NCBI RefSeq assembly: GCF_932294415.1
Contig: NC_065538.1
Span: 76,831,834 to 76,895,833 of the forward strand
Source of the DNA: Quercus robur
Taxonomy: Eukaryota > Streptophyta > Magnoliopsida > Fagales > Fagaceae
Direction: 5' to 3'
Length of the DNA stretch: 64,000 nt
The notes beneath the pieces were generated by a model that saw nothing but the letters and a program-made list of their open reading frames with translations, was not told the DNA's origin and made no database searches. Shown piece by piece: positions 31,901 to 46,900 of the stretch. A program made the position numbers and the translations under genes. Within the stretch, counting starts at the first letter, position 1, and each line of letters begins with the position of its first letter.

Positions 31901-34900
31901 GATATAGGAAAAATATTTCCAAGCCAAAATCGTGTACTAATCGTTAGACTTCTATTTTTACGCCCTCCCATCGACACATAAATGGAATCCATATTTCAGG
32001 TAACTCGGTGGGACATATTCAAAGGAAAATAACTCTCTCGATTTCAATCGAAAAAATACGAAATTTGCATTCATATTCAAGCTTCGAATTTGTGCATTCT
32101 AAAACATTAAGGCTGCGTCCAAAAATTCCTTACTGTTCACAAGTAATTGTCAAAACGGTGATCGAAGGTCACTTTTCAACACATTTTCTAAGCGATTACG
32201 GCTCGAGAATAACTGGCCACTAACATATTTTTTACCAAAAATTTGGTTTTGAGATTATTGGTATCGCGATATAAGAATAATATTTCCAAGCCAAAATCAT
32301 GTGCGAATCGTTAGACTTCTATTTTTATGCCCCTCCATTAGCACATCATTGGAATCCGTATTTTAGTTAACTCGGTGAGACAAATTCAAATGACAATAAC
32401 TATCTTGATTTCCTTCAAAAAAATACAAATTTTGTGTTCAAATTCAAGCTTTGAATGTATAATTTCTAAAACATTTAGGCCGCGTCAGAAAATTCCTTAC
32501 TGTTCAAAAGTTATTATCGAAACGGTGACCGAAGGTCACTTTTCAACACATTTTCTAAGCGATTATGGCTTGTGAATAACTTGCCACTGACGTATTTTTT
32601 TCCCAAAATTTTGTTTCTAGATGATTGATCTTGCGATATAGGAAAAATATTTCCTCGCCAAATTTGTGAACGAATCATTAGACTTCCATTTTTACGCCCC
32701 TCCATCGGCACATAAGTGGAATCCGTATTTCTAGTAACTCGGTGGGACATATTTAAAGGACAATAGCTCTCTTAATTTCAATCGAAAAAAAAAAAAAAAA
32801 AAAACAAAATTTGCATTCAAATTCAAGCTCCGAATGTGAACTTTCTAAAATATTCAGGCCGCGTCCAAAAATTCCTTACCGTTCACAAGTTATTGTTGAA
32901 ACGGTGACCGAAGGTCACTTTTCAACACATTTTCTAAGTGATTACTGCTCGTGAATAACTTGCCACTAAAATATTTTTTACCCAAAATTTTATTTCGAGA
33001 TTATTGGTCTCGCGATATAGGAAAAATATTTCCAAGCCAAAAGCGTGTACGAATCATTACACTTCTATTTTTACGCCCCTCCATTGGCACATAAATTGAA
33101 TCCATATTTCAGGTAACTCGGTGGGACATATTCAAAGGACAATAACTCTCTCAATTTCAGTCGAAAAAATACAAAATTTGTGTTCATATTCAAGCTTCGA
33201 ATGTGTGCTTTCTAAAACATTAAGGCCGCGTCCAAAAATTCCTTACCGTTCACAATTGTCGAAACAGTGATCGAAGGTCACTTTTCAACACATTTTCTAA
33301 GCGATTACGGCTTGTGAATAACTAGCCACTAACATATTTTTTACCCAAAATGTGGTTTCGAGATTATTGGTCTCGCGATATAGGAAAAATATTTCCAAGC
33401 CAAAATCATGTGCGAATCGTTAGACTTCTTTTTTTACGCCCCTCCATCGGCACATAATTGGAATCCGTATTTCTGGTAACTTGGTGAGACATTTTCAAAG
33501 GACAATAACTATCTTGATTTCCTTCAAAAAAATACAAAATATTTGTTCAAATTCAAGCTACGAATGTGTACTTTCTAAAACATTATGGCCACGTCCAAAA
33601 ATTCCTTACCGTTCAAAAGTTATAAACGAAACGGTGACTCAAGGTCACTTTTCAACACATTTTATAAGCGATTATGACTCGTGAATAACTTACCACTGAC
33701 GTATTTTTTACACAAAATTTTATTTTGAGATGATTGATCTTGCTATATAGGAAAAATATTTCTTAGCCAAATTCATGAGCGAATCATTAGACTTCCATTT
33801 TTACGCCTCTCGATTGGCACATAAGTGGAATCCGTATTTCAGGTAACTCAGTGGGACATATTCAAAGGACAATAACTCTCTAGATTTCCTTCGAAAAAAT
33901 ACAAAATTTGTGCTCAAATTCAAGCTCCGAATGTGTACTTTCTAAATCATCTAGTTGCGTCAAAAAATTAGTTACCGTTCAAAAGTTATTGTTGAAACGG
34001 TGACCGAAGGTCACTTTTCAACACATTTTCTAAGTGATTACGGCGCATGAATAACTAGCCACAAATATATTTTTTACCTTAAATTTGATTTCAAGATTTT
34101 TGATCTCGCGATATAGGAAAAAAATTTCCAAGCCAAAAATCATGTGCGAATCGTTAGACTTCTATTTTTATGACCATCCATTGGCACATATTTGGATCCG
34201 TGTTTCGGGTAACTCGGTGGGACATAGTCAAACGACAATAACTCTCTCGAATTCCTTCGAAAAAATAAAAATTTGGGTTCAAATTCAAAATGTGTACATC
34301 CTAAAACATTTGGGCCGCGTCAAAAAATTTCATAACTTTCAAAAGTTATTGTCGAAACGGTGACAGAAGTTCAGTTTTCAACACATTTTCTAAGCGATTA
34401 CTGCACATGAATAATTTGCTACTAACGTATTTTTTACCCAAAATTTTATTTCGAGATGATCAATCTCACGAAATTGGAAAAATATTTCTTTGCCAAATTC
34501 CTTGGAGAATCATTAGACTTCCATTTTTACGCCCCTCCATCGGCACATAAGTTGAATTTGTATTTCAGGTTACTCGGTGGGACATATTCAAAGGAAAAAA
34601 CTCTCTTGATTTCTATCGTGTTCAAATTCAAGCTCCGAATGTGTACTTTCCAAAAGATTAAAGCCCCGTCCAAAAATTCCTTACCGTTCACAAGTTATTG
34701 TCAAAACGGTGACCGAAGGTCACTTTTCAACACATTTTCTAAGCGATTACTGCTTGTGAATAAGTTGCCACTAACATTTTTTTTTTCCCAAAATTTTGTT
34801 TTGAGATTATTAGTCTCACGATATAGGAAAAATATTTCCAAGCTGAAATCGTGTGCGAATCCTTAGACTTCTATTTTTACGCCCCTTCATCGGCACATAA

Positions 34901-37900
34901 TTGGAATCCGTATTTCGGGTAAGTTGGTGGGACATATCCAAAGAAAAATAACTCTCTTGATTTCAATCAAAAGAATACAAAATTTGTATTCATATTCAAG
35001 CTTCGAATGTGTGCTTTCTAAAACATTCAGACCGCGTCCAAAAATTCCATACCGTTCACAAGTTATTGTAGAAACGGTGATCGAAGGTCAATTTTCAACA
35101 CATTTTCAAAGCGATTATGGCTTGTGAATAACTAGCCACTAACATATTTTTTACCCAAAATTTGATTTCGAGATTATTGATCTCGCGATATGGGAAAAAC
35201 ATTTCAAAGCCAAAATCATGTGTGCATTGTTAGACTTCTATTTTTATGCCCCTCCATGGGCACAAAATTAGAATCCGTATTTCGGGTAACTAGGTGGGAC
35301 ATATTCAAAAGACAATAACTCACTCGATTTCTTTCAAAAAAATACAAAATTTGTGTTCAAATTCAAGCTCCCAATGTGTACTTTCTAAAACATTCAGGCT
35401 GCATCCAAAAATTCCTTACCGTTTAAAAGTTATTGTCGAAACGGTGACCGAAGGTCACTTTTCAACACCTTTTCTAAGCGATTACTGCTCGTGAATAACT
35501 TGCCACTAACGTATTTTTTACCCAAAATTTTAATTCGAGATGATTCATCTCACAAAATAGGAAAAATATTTCCTTGGCAAATTCGTGGGAGAATCATTAG
35601 ACTTCCATTTTTTTGCCCCTCCATCGGCACATAAGTGGAATCCGTATTTGAGGTTACTCGATGGGACATATTCAAAGGAAAAAAATCTCTTGATTTCTAT
35701 TGAAAAAATACGAAATTTGTGTTCAAATTAAAGCTCTGAATGTGTACTTTCTAAAACATTCAGGCCGCGTCCAAAAATTCCTTACCGTTCACAAGTTATT
35801 GTCGAAACGGTGACCGAAGGTCAATTTTCAACACATTTTCTAAGTGATTACTGCTCGTGAATAACTTGCCACAAACAAATTTTTCACCCAAAATTTTCTT
35901 TTGAGATTATTGGTCTCACAATATAGGAAAAATATTTCTATGCCAAAATCGTGTGCAAATCGTTAGACTTCTATTTTTACGCCCCTCCATCGGCAGATAA
36001 TTGGAATCCGTATTTCGGGTAACTCAGTGGGACATATTCAAAGGACACTAACTCTCTTGATTTCAATCGAAAAAATACAAAATTTGAGTTCATATTCAAG
36101 CTCTGAATGTGTGCTTTCTTAAACATTCAGGGCGAGTCCAAAAAATCCTTACCGTTCACAAGTTATTGTCAAAACAGTGATCGAAGGTCACTTTTCAACA
36201 CATTTTCTAAGCGAATACGGCTCGTGAATAACTAGCCACTAAGATATTTTTTACCCAAAATTTGGTTTCTAGATTAGTGATCTCACGATATAGGACAATA
36301 ATTTCCAAGTCAAAATCATGTGCGAATTGTTAGACTTTTACTTTTACGCCCCTCCATTGGCACATAATTGGAATCCATATTTCGAGTAACTGGGTGGGAC
36401 ATATTCAAATGACAATAACTCGCTCAATTTCCCTCAAAAAATTACAAAATTTGTGTTCAAATTCAATCTCCCAATGTGTGCTTTCTAAAACATTATGGCC
36501 GCATCCAAAATTTTTTACCGTCTAAAAGTTATTTTCGAAACGGTGACCGAGGGTCACTTTTCAACACATTTTCTAAGTGGTTACTGCACGTGAATAACTT
36601 GCCACTAACGTATTTTTTACCCAAAATTTTATTTCGAAATGATTCATCTCACCAAATAGGAAAAATATTTCCTTGCCAAATCCGTGAGAGAATCATTAGA
36701 CTTCCATTTTATCTCCCCTCCATCGGCACATAAGTGGAATCCGTATTTCGAGTAACTCGGCGGGACATATTCAAAGGAAAAAACTCTCTTGATTTCTATC
36801 AAAAAAATACAAAATTTTTGTTCAAATTCATGCTCTAAATGTGTACTTTCTAAAACATTCAGGCCGCGTACAAAAATTCCTTACTGTTCACAAGTTATTT
36901 TCGAAACGGTGACCGAAGGTCACTTTTCAACACATTTTCTAAGTGATTACTGCTCGTGAATAACTTGCCACTAACATATTTTTTACCCAAAATTTTATTT
37001 CAAGATTATTGGTCTCACGATATAGGGAAAATATTTCCAGGCCAAAATCATGTGCGAATCGTTAGACTTCTATTTTTACGCCCCTCCATCGGCACATAAT
37101 TGGAATCCGTATTTTTGGTAACTCGATGGGACATATTCAAAGGAAAATAACTCTCTTGATTTCAATCGAAAAAAATACAACATTTGCATTCATATTGAAG
37201 CTCCGAATGTGTGCTTTCTAAAACATTCAGGCCGCATCCAAAAATTCCTTATCATTCACAAGTTATTGTCGAAACGGTGATCGAAGGTCACTTTTCAACA
37301 CATTTTCTAAGTGATGGCTCATGAATAACTAGCCACTATCATACTTTTTACCCAACTTTTGATTTCGCAATTATTGATCTCGCGATATAGGAAAAATATT
37401 TCCAAGCCAAAATCGTGTGAGAATGTTAGACTTTAATTTTTAAGCCCCTCCATCAACACAAATTTTGAATCCGTATTTCGGGCAACTCGGTGGGAGATAT
37501 TCAAAGGACAATAACTCTCTTGATTTCTTTCAAAAAAATACAAAATTTGTGTTCATATTCAAGCTCCGAACATGTACTTTCTAGAACATTCAGGCCGCAT
37601 CCAAAAATTCCTTACCGTACAAAAGTTATTGTCGAAACAATGATCGAAGGTCACCTTTCAGCACATTTTCTAAGCGATTATGGCTCGTAAATAACTAGCC
37701 ACAAACATATTTTTTACCCAAATTTTAATTTCGAGATTATTGATCTCGCGATATAGGAAAAATATTTCCAAGTCAAAATCATGTGCGAATCGTTAGACTT
37801 TTATTTATACGCCCCTCCATTGCCACATAATTGGAATCCGTATTTTGGGCAACTCAGTGGGACATAGTCAAATGACAATAACACTCTCAATTTCTTTCAA

Positions 37901-40900
37901 AAAAATAAAAAATTTGTGTTCAAATTCAAGCTCCCAATGTGTGCTTTCTAAAACATTAGGCCACGCCCAAAAATTCCGTACCATTTAGTAGTTATTGTCG
38001 AAACGGTGACTGAGGATCACTTTTTAACACATTTTCTAAGTGATTACTGCACATGAATAACTTGCCACTAACGTATTTTTTACCCAGAATTTTATTTCGA
38101 GATGATTCATCTCACAAAATAGGAAAAATATTTCCTTGCCAAATCCGTGAGAGAATCATTAAACTTCCATTTTTTCTTCCTTCCATCAGCACATAAGTGG
38201 AATCCGTATTTCGGGTTACTCGGTGGGACATATTCAAAGGAAAAAACTCTCTTGATTTCTATCGAAAAAATACAAAATTTTTGTTCAAATTCAAGCTCCG
38301 AATGTGTAATTTCTAAAACATTCAGGCCACGTCCAAAAATTCCTTACCATTCACAAGTTATTGTCGAAACGGTGACCAAAGGTCACTTTTCAACACATTT
38401 TCTAAGCGATTACTACTCTTGAATAACTTGCCACTAACATATTTTTTACCCAAAATTTTATTTCAAGATTATTGGTCTCACGATATAGGAAAAATATTTC
38501 CAAGCGAAAATCATGTGTGAATAGTTAGACTTTTATTTTTACGCCCCTCCATTGGCATATAATTGGAATCCGTATTTTGGGTAACTCGGTGGGACATATT
38601 CAAACGACAATAACTCCCTCGATTTCCTTCGAAAAAATACAAAATTTGGGTTCAAATTCAAGCTCCCAATGTGTAGTTTCTAAAACATTTAGGCAGCGTC
38701 CATAAATTCCATGCCGTTTAAAACTTATTGTGGAAACGGTGACTGAAGGTCACTTTTCAACACATTTTTTAAGCGATTAATGCTTGTGAATAACGTGCCA
38801 CGAATGTATTTTTACCCAAAACTTTATTTCAAGATGATTTATCTCACGAAATAGAAAAATATTTCCTTGCCAAATTCATGAGAGAATCATTAGACTTCCA
38901 TTTTTTCGCCCCTCCATTGGCACATAAGGGGAATCCGTATTTCGGGTTACTCAGTGAGACATATTCAAAGGAAAAAACTCTCTTGATTTCTATCGAAAAA
39001 ATACAAAATTTGTGTTCAAATTCAAGCTCCGAATGTTTAATTTCTAAAACATTCAGGCCGTGTGCAAGAATTCCTATCCGTTCACAAGTTATTGTCGAAA
39101 CGGTGACCAAAGGTCACTTTTCAACACGTTTTCTAAGCGATTACTGCTCGTGAATAACTTGCCACTAACATATTTTTTACCCAAAATTTTATTTCGAGAT
39201 TATTGGTCTCACGATATAGGAAAAGTATTTCCAAGCAAAAATCATGTGCGAATCATTAGACTTCTATTTTTATGCCCCTCCATCGGCATATAATTGGAAT
39301 TCGTATTTCGGATAACTCGGTGGGACATATTCAAAAGACAATAACTCTCTTAATTTTAATAAAAAAAAATACAAAATTTGCGTTCATATTCAAACTCTAA
39401 ATGTTTGCTTTCTAAAACATTCAGGCCGCGTCCAAAAATTTCTTACCGTTCAAAAGTTATTGTCGAAACGGAGATCGAAGGTCACTTTCATCACATTTAC
39501 TAAGCGATTATGGCTCGTTAATAACTAGCCACTAACATATTTTTTATCCAAAATTTGATTTGGAGATTACCGATCTCGCGATATAGGAAAAATATTTCCA
39601 AACCAAAATCATGTGCAAATAGTTGGACTTTTATTTTTATGCCCCTCCATTGGCACATAATTGGAATTTGTATTTTGGGTAACTCGGTGGGACATATTAA
39701 AACGACAATAACTCGCTCGATTTCCTTCGAAAAAATACAAAATTTAAGTTCAAATTCAAGCTCCAAATGTGTCCTTTCTTAAACATTCAGGCCGGGTCTA
39801 AAAATTCCTTACCGTTCAAAAGTTATTTTTGAAACGGTAACCGATGGTCACTTTTCAACACATTTTCTAAGCAATTATTGCTCGTGACTAACATGTCACT
39901 AATGTATTTTTTACACAAAATTTTATTTCAAGATGATTGATCTCACGAAATAGGAAAAATATTTGCGTGCCAAATTCAGAGAGAATCATTAGACTTCCAA
40001 TTTTACACCCCTTCATCGGCACATTAGTGGAATCCGTATTTCGGGTTACTCGGTGGGACATATTCAAAGGAAAAAAATCTCTTGATTTCTATCAAAAAAA
40101 TACAAAATTTGAGTACAAATTCATGATCCGAATGTGTACATTCTAAAACATGTTGGTTGCATCCAAAAATGCCCAACCGTTCAAAAGTTATTGCCGAAAC
40201 GGTGACCGAAGATCACTTTTCAACACATTTTCTAAGCGATTACGGCCCGTGAATAACTTGCCACTAGCATATTTTTTTCCCAAAATTTGATTTCGCAATT
40301 ATTTATCTCGCAATATAGGAAAAATATATCCAAGCCAAAATCGTGTGCTAAATGTTAGACTTCTATTTTGACGCCCCTCCATCGGCACATAATTGGAATT
40401 CGTATTTTGGGTATCTTGGTGGGAAATATTCAAAGGACCATAACTCTCTTGATTTCAATCAAAAAAATAAAAAATTTGTGTTCATATTCAAGCTCTGAAA
40501 GTGTCTAAAACATTCAGGCCACGCCCAAAAATTCTTTACCGTTCACAAGTTATTGTTGAAACGGTGACCGAAGGTCACGTTTCAACACATTTTCAAAGCG
40601 ATTACTGTTCGTTAATAACTTGCCACTAACATGTTTTTTACCCAAAATTTGGTTTGAAGATTATTGGTCTCGCGATATTGGAAAAATATTTCCAAATCAA
40701 AATCGTGTGCGAATTGTTAGACTTCTATTTTTACTCCCCTCCATGAGCACATAATTGGAATCCATATTTCGGGTAACTCGGTGGGACATATTCAAACGAC
40801 ACTAACTATCTCAAAACGGTTACCGAAGGTCACTTTTCAACATATTTTCTAAGCGATTACGGCCCACGAAAAACTTGCCACTAACATATTTTTTACCCAA

Positions 40901-43900
40901 AATTTTATTTCAAGATGATTGATCTTGCGATATAGGAAAAATATTTCCTAGCTAAATTCGTGAGCAAGTCATTAGACTTCCATTTTTATGCCCCTCCGTT
41001 GGCACATACGTGGAATCCGTATTTTGGGTAACTCGGTGGGACATATTCAAACGACACTAACTATCTCGATTTCCATCGAAAAATTTCAAAATATGTGTTC
41101 AAATTCAAGCTCCCAATGTGTACTTTTTAAAACATTTAGGCCATGTGCAAAAATTCCTAACCGTTAAAAAGTTATCGTCAAAACGGTTACCGAAGGTCAC
41201 TTTTCAACACATTTTCTAAGCGATTACGGCCCGCGAAAAACTTGCCACTAACGTATTTTTTACGCAAAATTTTATTTCTAGATGATTGATCTCGCGATAT
41301 AGGAAAAATATTTCCTAGCTAAATTCGTGAGCAAGTCGTTAGACTTCCATTTTTACGCCCCTCTGTTGGCACATAAGTGGAATCCGTATTTTGGGTAACT
41401 CAGTGGGACATATTCAAACGAAAATAACTATCTCGATTTCCTTCAAAAAAATTCAAAATATGTGTTCAAATTCAAGCTCCCAATGTGTACTTTTTAAAAC
41501 ATTCAGGCCATGTCCAAAAATTCCTAACCGTTCAAAAGTTATCGTCAAAACGGTTATCGAAGGTTACTTTTCAACACATTTTCTAAGTGATTACGGCCCG
41601 CGAAAAACTTGCTACTAACGTATTTTTACCCAAAATTTTATTTCGAGATGATTGATCTCGCGATATAGGAAAAATATTTCCTAGCTAAATTCATGAGCAA
41701 GTCGTTAGACTTCCATTTTTACGCCCCTCCATTGGCACATAAGTGGAATCCGTATTTTGGGTAACTCGGTGGGACATATTCAAAGGACAATAACTCTCTC
41801 GATTTCCATTGAAAAAATACAAAATTTGTGTTCAAATTCAAGCTCCGATCTAAAACATTTAGGCCACGTCCAGAAATTCCTTATCGTTTAAAAGTTATAG
41901 TCGAAACGGTGATCAAAGGTCACTTTTCAACACATTTTCTAAGCGATTACTGCTCGTGAATGCCGCGCCACTAACGTATTTTTACCCAAAATTTTATTTC
42001 GAGATGATTGATCTCATGATATGGGAAAAATATTTCCTTGCCAAATTCGTGAGCGAATCACTGGACTTCCATTTTTATGCCCCCCATCGGCACATAATTG
42101 GGATCCGTATTTCGGGTTACTCGATGGGACATATTCAAAGGACAAAAAATCTCTTGATTTCTATCGAAAAAAATACAAAATTTTTGTTCAAATTCAAGCT
42201 CCAAATGTGTACTTTCTAAAACATGCTGGCCGCATCCAAAAATTCCTTACCGTTCAAAACTTATTGTCAAAGCGGTGACCAGTGGTCACTTTTCAACACA
42301 TTTTCTAAGTGATTACGGCTCGTGAATAACTAGCTACTTACATATTTTTTACCTGAAATTTGATTTCAAGATTATTCATCTCATGATATAGCAAAAATAT
42401 ATCCTTATCAAATTCGTGAGCAAATCATTAGTCTTCCATTTTTACGCCCCTCCATCCGCACATAAGTGGAATCCGTATTTCGGGTACCTCGGTGGGACAA
42501 ATTCAAATAACAATAACTCTCTCGATTTCCTTCGAAAAAATAAAAAATTTGTGTTTAAATTCAAGCTTCAAATGTGTACTTTTTAAAACGTTTAGGCCAC
42601 GTCCAAAAAATCCTTACCGTTCAGAAGCTATTGTCGAAACGGTGACTGAAGGTCACTTTTCATCACATTTTCTAAGCGATTACGGCTAGTGAATAACTTG
42701 CCGCTGACTCATTTTTGACCCAAAATTTTATTTCGTGATGATTGATCTCGCGATGTAGGAAATATACGTCCAAGCCAAATTTGTGAGCGAATCGCTAGAC
42801 TTCCCTTTTTACGCCCCTCCATTGGCCCATAAGTGGAATCCATATTTTGGGTAACGCGGTTGGACATCTTCAAAGGACATTAACTCTCTCGATTTCCATT
42901 GAAAAAATACAAAATTTTTGTTCAAATTCATGCACCGAATGTTTACTTCCTAAAACATTCAAGCCACGTACAAAAATTCCTTACCATTCAAAAGTTATTG
43001 TTGAAACGGTGACCGAAGGTCACTTTTCAACACTTTTTCTAAGCGATTACTTCTCATGAATAACTTGCCACTAATGTATTTTTTATCCTAAATTTTATTT
43101 CGAGATGATTGATCTCAGGATATAGGAAAAATACTTCTTTGCCGAATTCGTGAGCAAATCATTAGACTTCCTTTTTTACGCATCTCCATCGGCACATAAG
43201 TGGAATCCATATTTCGGGTAAATGGGTGGGAAATATTCAAAGGAAACTAACTATCTTGATTTACATCGGAAAAATTCAAAATTTGTACTCAAATTCAAGT
43301 TTCGAGTGTTTACTTTCTAAAACATTCGGGCTACGTCCAAAAATTCCTTATAGTTCAAAAGTTATAGTCGAAACGGTGACCAAAAGTTACTTTTCAACAC
43401 ATTTTCTAAGTGATCATGTCTCATGAATAACTAGCCAATAACATATTTTTTACCCAAAATTTGATTTCGAGGTTATTGATCTTCCGATATAGGAACAATA
43501 TTTGCTAGCCAAATTCATGTGTGAATCATTAGACTTCTATTTTTATGCCCCTCTAACGTTACAAAATTGGAATCCGTATTTTGAGTAACTCGATGCGACA
43601 TATTCAAAGGACAATAACTCTCTTGATTTCTATCGAAAAAATTCAAAATTTGTGTTCAAATTCAAGCTCCAAATGTGTACTTTCTAAAACATTCAAGACA
43701 CGTCCAAATATTCCATACAGTTCAAAAGTTTTAGTCGAAACGGTGACCGAAGGTTACTATTCAACACATTTTCTAAGCGATTACGGCTCGTGAATAACTA
43801 GCCACTAACATATTTTTTTCCCAAAATTTAATTTCGAGATTATTGATCTCGAGATATAGAAAAAATATTTTGCAACCAAATTCGTGTGCGAATCGTTAAA

Positions 43901-46900
43901 CTTCTATTTTTATGCCCCTCCATCGGCACAAAATTGGAATAAGTATTTCGGGTAACTCAGTGCAACATATTCAAAGGACAATAACTATCTTGATTTCCGT
44001 CGAAAAAATACAAAATTTGTGTTCAAATTCAAGTTTCGAATGTTTACTTTCTAAAGCATTCAGGCCGCGTCAAAAAATTCCTTAACGTTCAAAAGTTACT
44101 GTCGAAATGGTGACCGAATGTCACTTTTCAACACATTTTCTAAGCGATTACTACTTGTGAATAACATGCCACTAACGTATTTTTTACCCAAAATTTTATT
44201 TCGAGATGATTGATCTCACAAAATAGGAAAATTGTTTCCTTTCCGAATTTGTGGGAGAATCATTAGACTTCCATTTTTACGCCCCTCCATCAGCACATAA
44301 GTGGAATCCGTATTTCGGGTTACTCGGTAGGACATATTCAAAGGAAAAAACTCTCTTGATTTCTATCAAAAAAATATGAAATTTTTTTTCAAATTCAAGC
44401 TTCGAATGTGTACTTTCTAAAACATGCAATCCGCGTCCAAAAATTCCCTACCGTTCAAATGTGATTGTCGAAATGGTGAACGAAGGTCATTTTTCAACAC
44501 ATTTTCTAAGCGATTACGACTCGTGAATAACTAGCCACTAACATATTTTTTACCCAAAATTTGGTTTTGAGATTATTGGTCTCGCGATATAGGAAAAATA
44601 TTTCTATGCCAAAATCGTGTGCTAATCGTTAGACTTCTATTTTTACACCCCTCCATCGGCACATAATTGGAATTCATATTTTGGGTAATTCGGTGGGACA
44701 TATTCAAAGGATAAGAACTCTCTCTATTTCAATCGAAAATATACAAAATTTGTGTTCATATTCAAGCTCTGAATGTGTACTTTCTAAAACATTTAGGCTA
44801 CGTCCAAAATTTCCATACCGTTCAAAAGTTATTGTCGAAAAGGTGATCAAAGGTCACTTTTCAGCACATTTTCTAAGTGATTACGGCTCGTGAATAACGA
44901 GCCACTATCATATTTTTTACCCAAAATTTGGTTTCGAGATTATTGGTCTCACGATATAGGAAAAATATTTCCAAGCCAAAATCATGTGTGAATCGTTCGA
45001 CTTCTATTTTTACGCCCCTCCATCGGCACATAATTGGAATCCGTATTTCGGGTAACTTAGTGGGACATATTCAAACGACAATAACTATCTTGATTTCTTA
45101 CGAAAAAATACAAAATTCATGTTCAAATTCAAGCCTCGAATGTGTCTAAAACATTTAGGCCGCATCCAAAAATTCCTTAACATTCAAAAGTTATTGTCCA
45201 CACAGTGACCAAATCTCACTTTTCAACACAATTTCTAAGCGATTACGACACGTGAATAACTTGCCACTGACGTATTTTTTACAAAAAAAATTATTTTGAG
45301 ATGATTGACCTCACGATATAGGAAATATATTTCCTAGCCAAATTCGTGAGCGAATCGTTAGAATTCCATTTTTACGCCCCTCCTTCGGCCCATAAGTGGA
45401 ATCCGTATTTTGGGTAACACGGTGGGACATATTCAAAGGAGAATAACTCTCTCGATTTCCATCGAAAAAATACAAAATTTTTGTTCAAGTTCAAGCTCCG
45501 AATGTTTACTTTCTAAAACATTTAGGTCGCGTAAAAAATTCCTTACTGTTCAAAAGTTATTGTCGAAACGGTGACCGAATGTCACTTTTCAACACTTTTT
45601 CAAAGCAATTAGTACTCGTGAATAACTTGCCACTTCACCCAAAATTTTATTTCAAGATGATTGGTCTCACGATATAGGACAAATATTACCTTGCCAAATT
45701 CGTGAGCGAATCATTGGACTTTCATTTTTACACCGCTCCATCAGCACATAAGCGGAATTCGTATTTCGGGTAACTCGGTGGGACATATTCAAAGGACAAT
45801 ACTATCTTGATTTACATCGAAAAAATACAAAATTTTTGTTCAAATTCAAGCTCCGAATGTTTAATTTCTAAAACATTCAGGCCACATCCAAAAATTCCTT
45901 ACAGTTCAAAAGTTATAGTCGAAACGGTGACCGAAGGTTACTTTTCAACACATTTTCTAAGCGATTACGACTCATGAATAACTAGCCACTAACATATTTT
46001 TTACCCAAAATTTGATTTTGATATTATTGATCTCCCGATGTAGGAAATATATTTCCATGCCAAAATCGTGTGCAAATCGTTAGACTTCTATTTTTATGCC
46101 CTTCCATTGGCACAAAATTGGAATCCATATTTTGGGTAACTCGATGGGACATATTCAGAGGACAATAACTGTCTTGATTTACATCGAAAAAATACTACAT
46201 TTCTATTCAAATGCAAGTTTCTAATGTATACCTTCTAAAATTTTCCAGCCGCGTCCAAAAATTCCTTACTGTTAAAAAATTATAGTCGAAACGATGACCG
46301 AAGGTTACTTTTCAACACATTTTCTAAGCGATTACGGCTCGTGAATAACTTGCCACTGACATATTTTTTACCCAAAATTTTATTTCGAGATGATTGATCG
46401 TGTAATATAGGAAATATATTTCCTAGCCAAATTCGTGAGCGAATCGTAAGACTTCCACTTTTACTCCCCTCCCTCTGCCCATAAGTGGAATTCGTATTTC
46501 GAGTAACGTGGTGGGACATATTTAGAGGACAATAAATCTCTCAATTTCCATCGAAAAAATACAAAATTTGAGTTCAACTTCAAGCTCCGAATTTTTACTT
46601 TCTAAAACATTCAGGCCGCGTCCAAAAACTCCTTACCGTTCAAAAGTTATTGTCGAAATGGTGACCGAAAGTCACTTTTTAACACATTTTTTAAGTGATT
46701 ACTGCTCGTGAATAACTTGCCACTAATGTATTTTTTACCCAAAATTTTATTTCGATGTGATTGATCTCACAATATAGGAAAAATATTTTCTTACCAAATT
46801 CGGGGGCAAATCATTAGTCTTCCATTTTTACGCCCCTCCATCCGCACATAAGTGGAATCCGTATTTTGGATAACTCGATGGGACATATTCAATGGACAAT

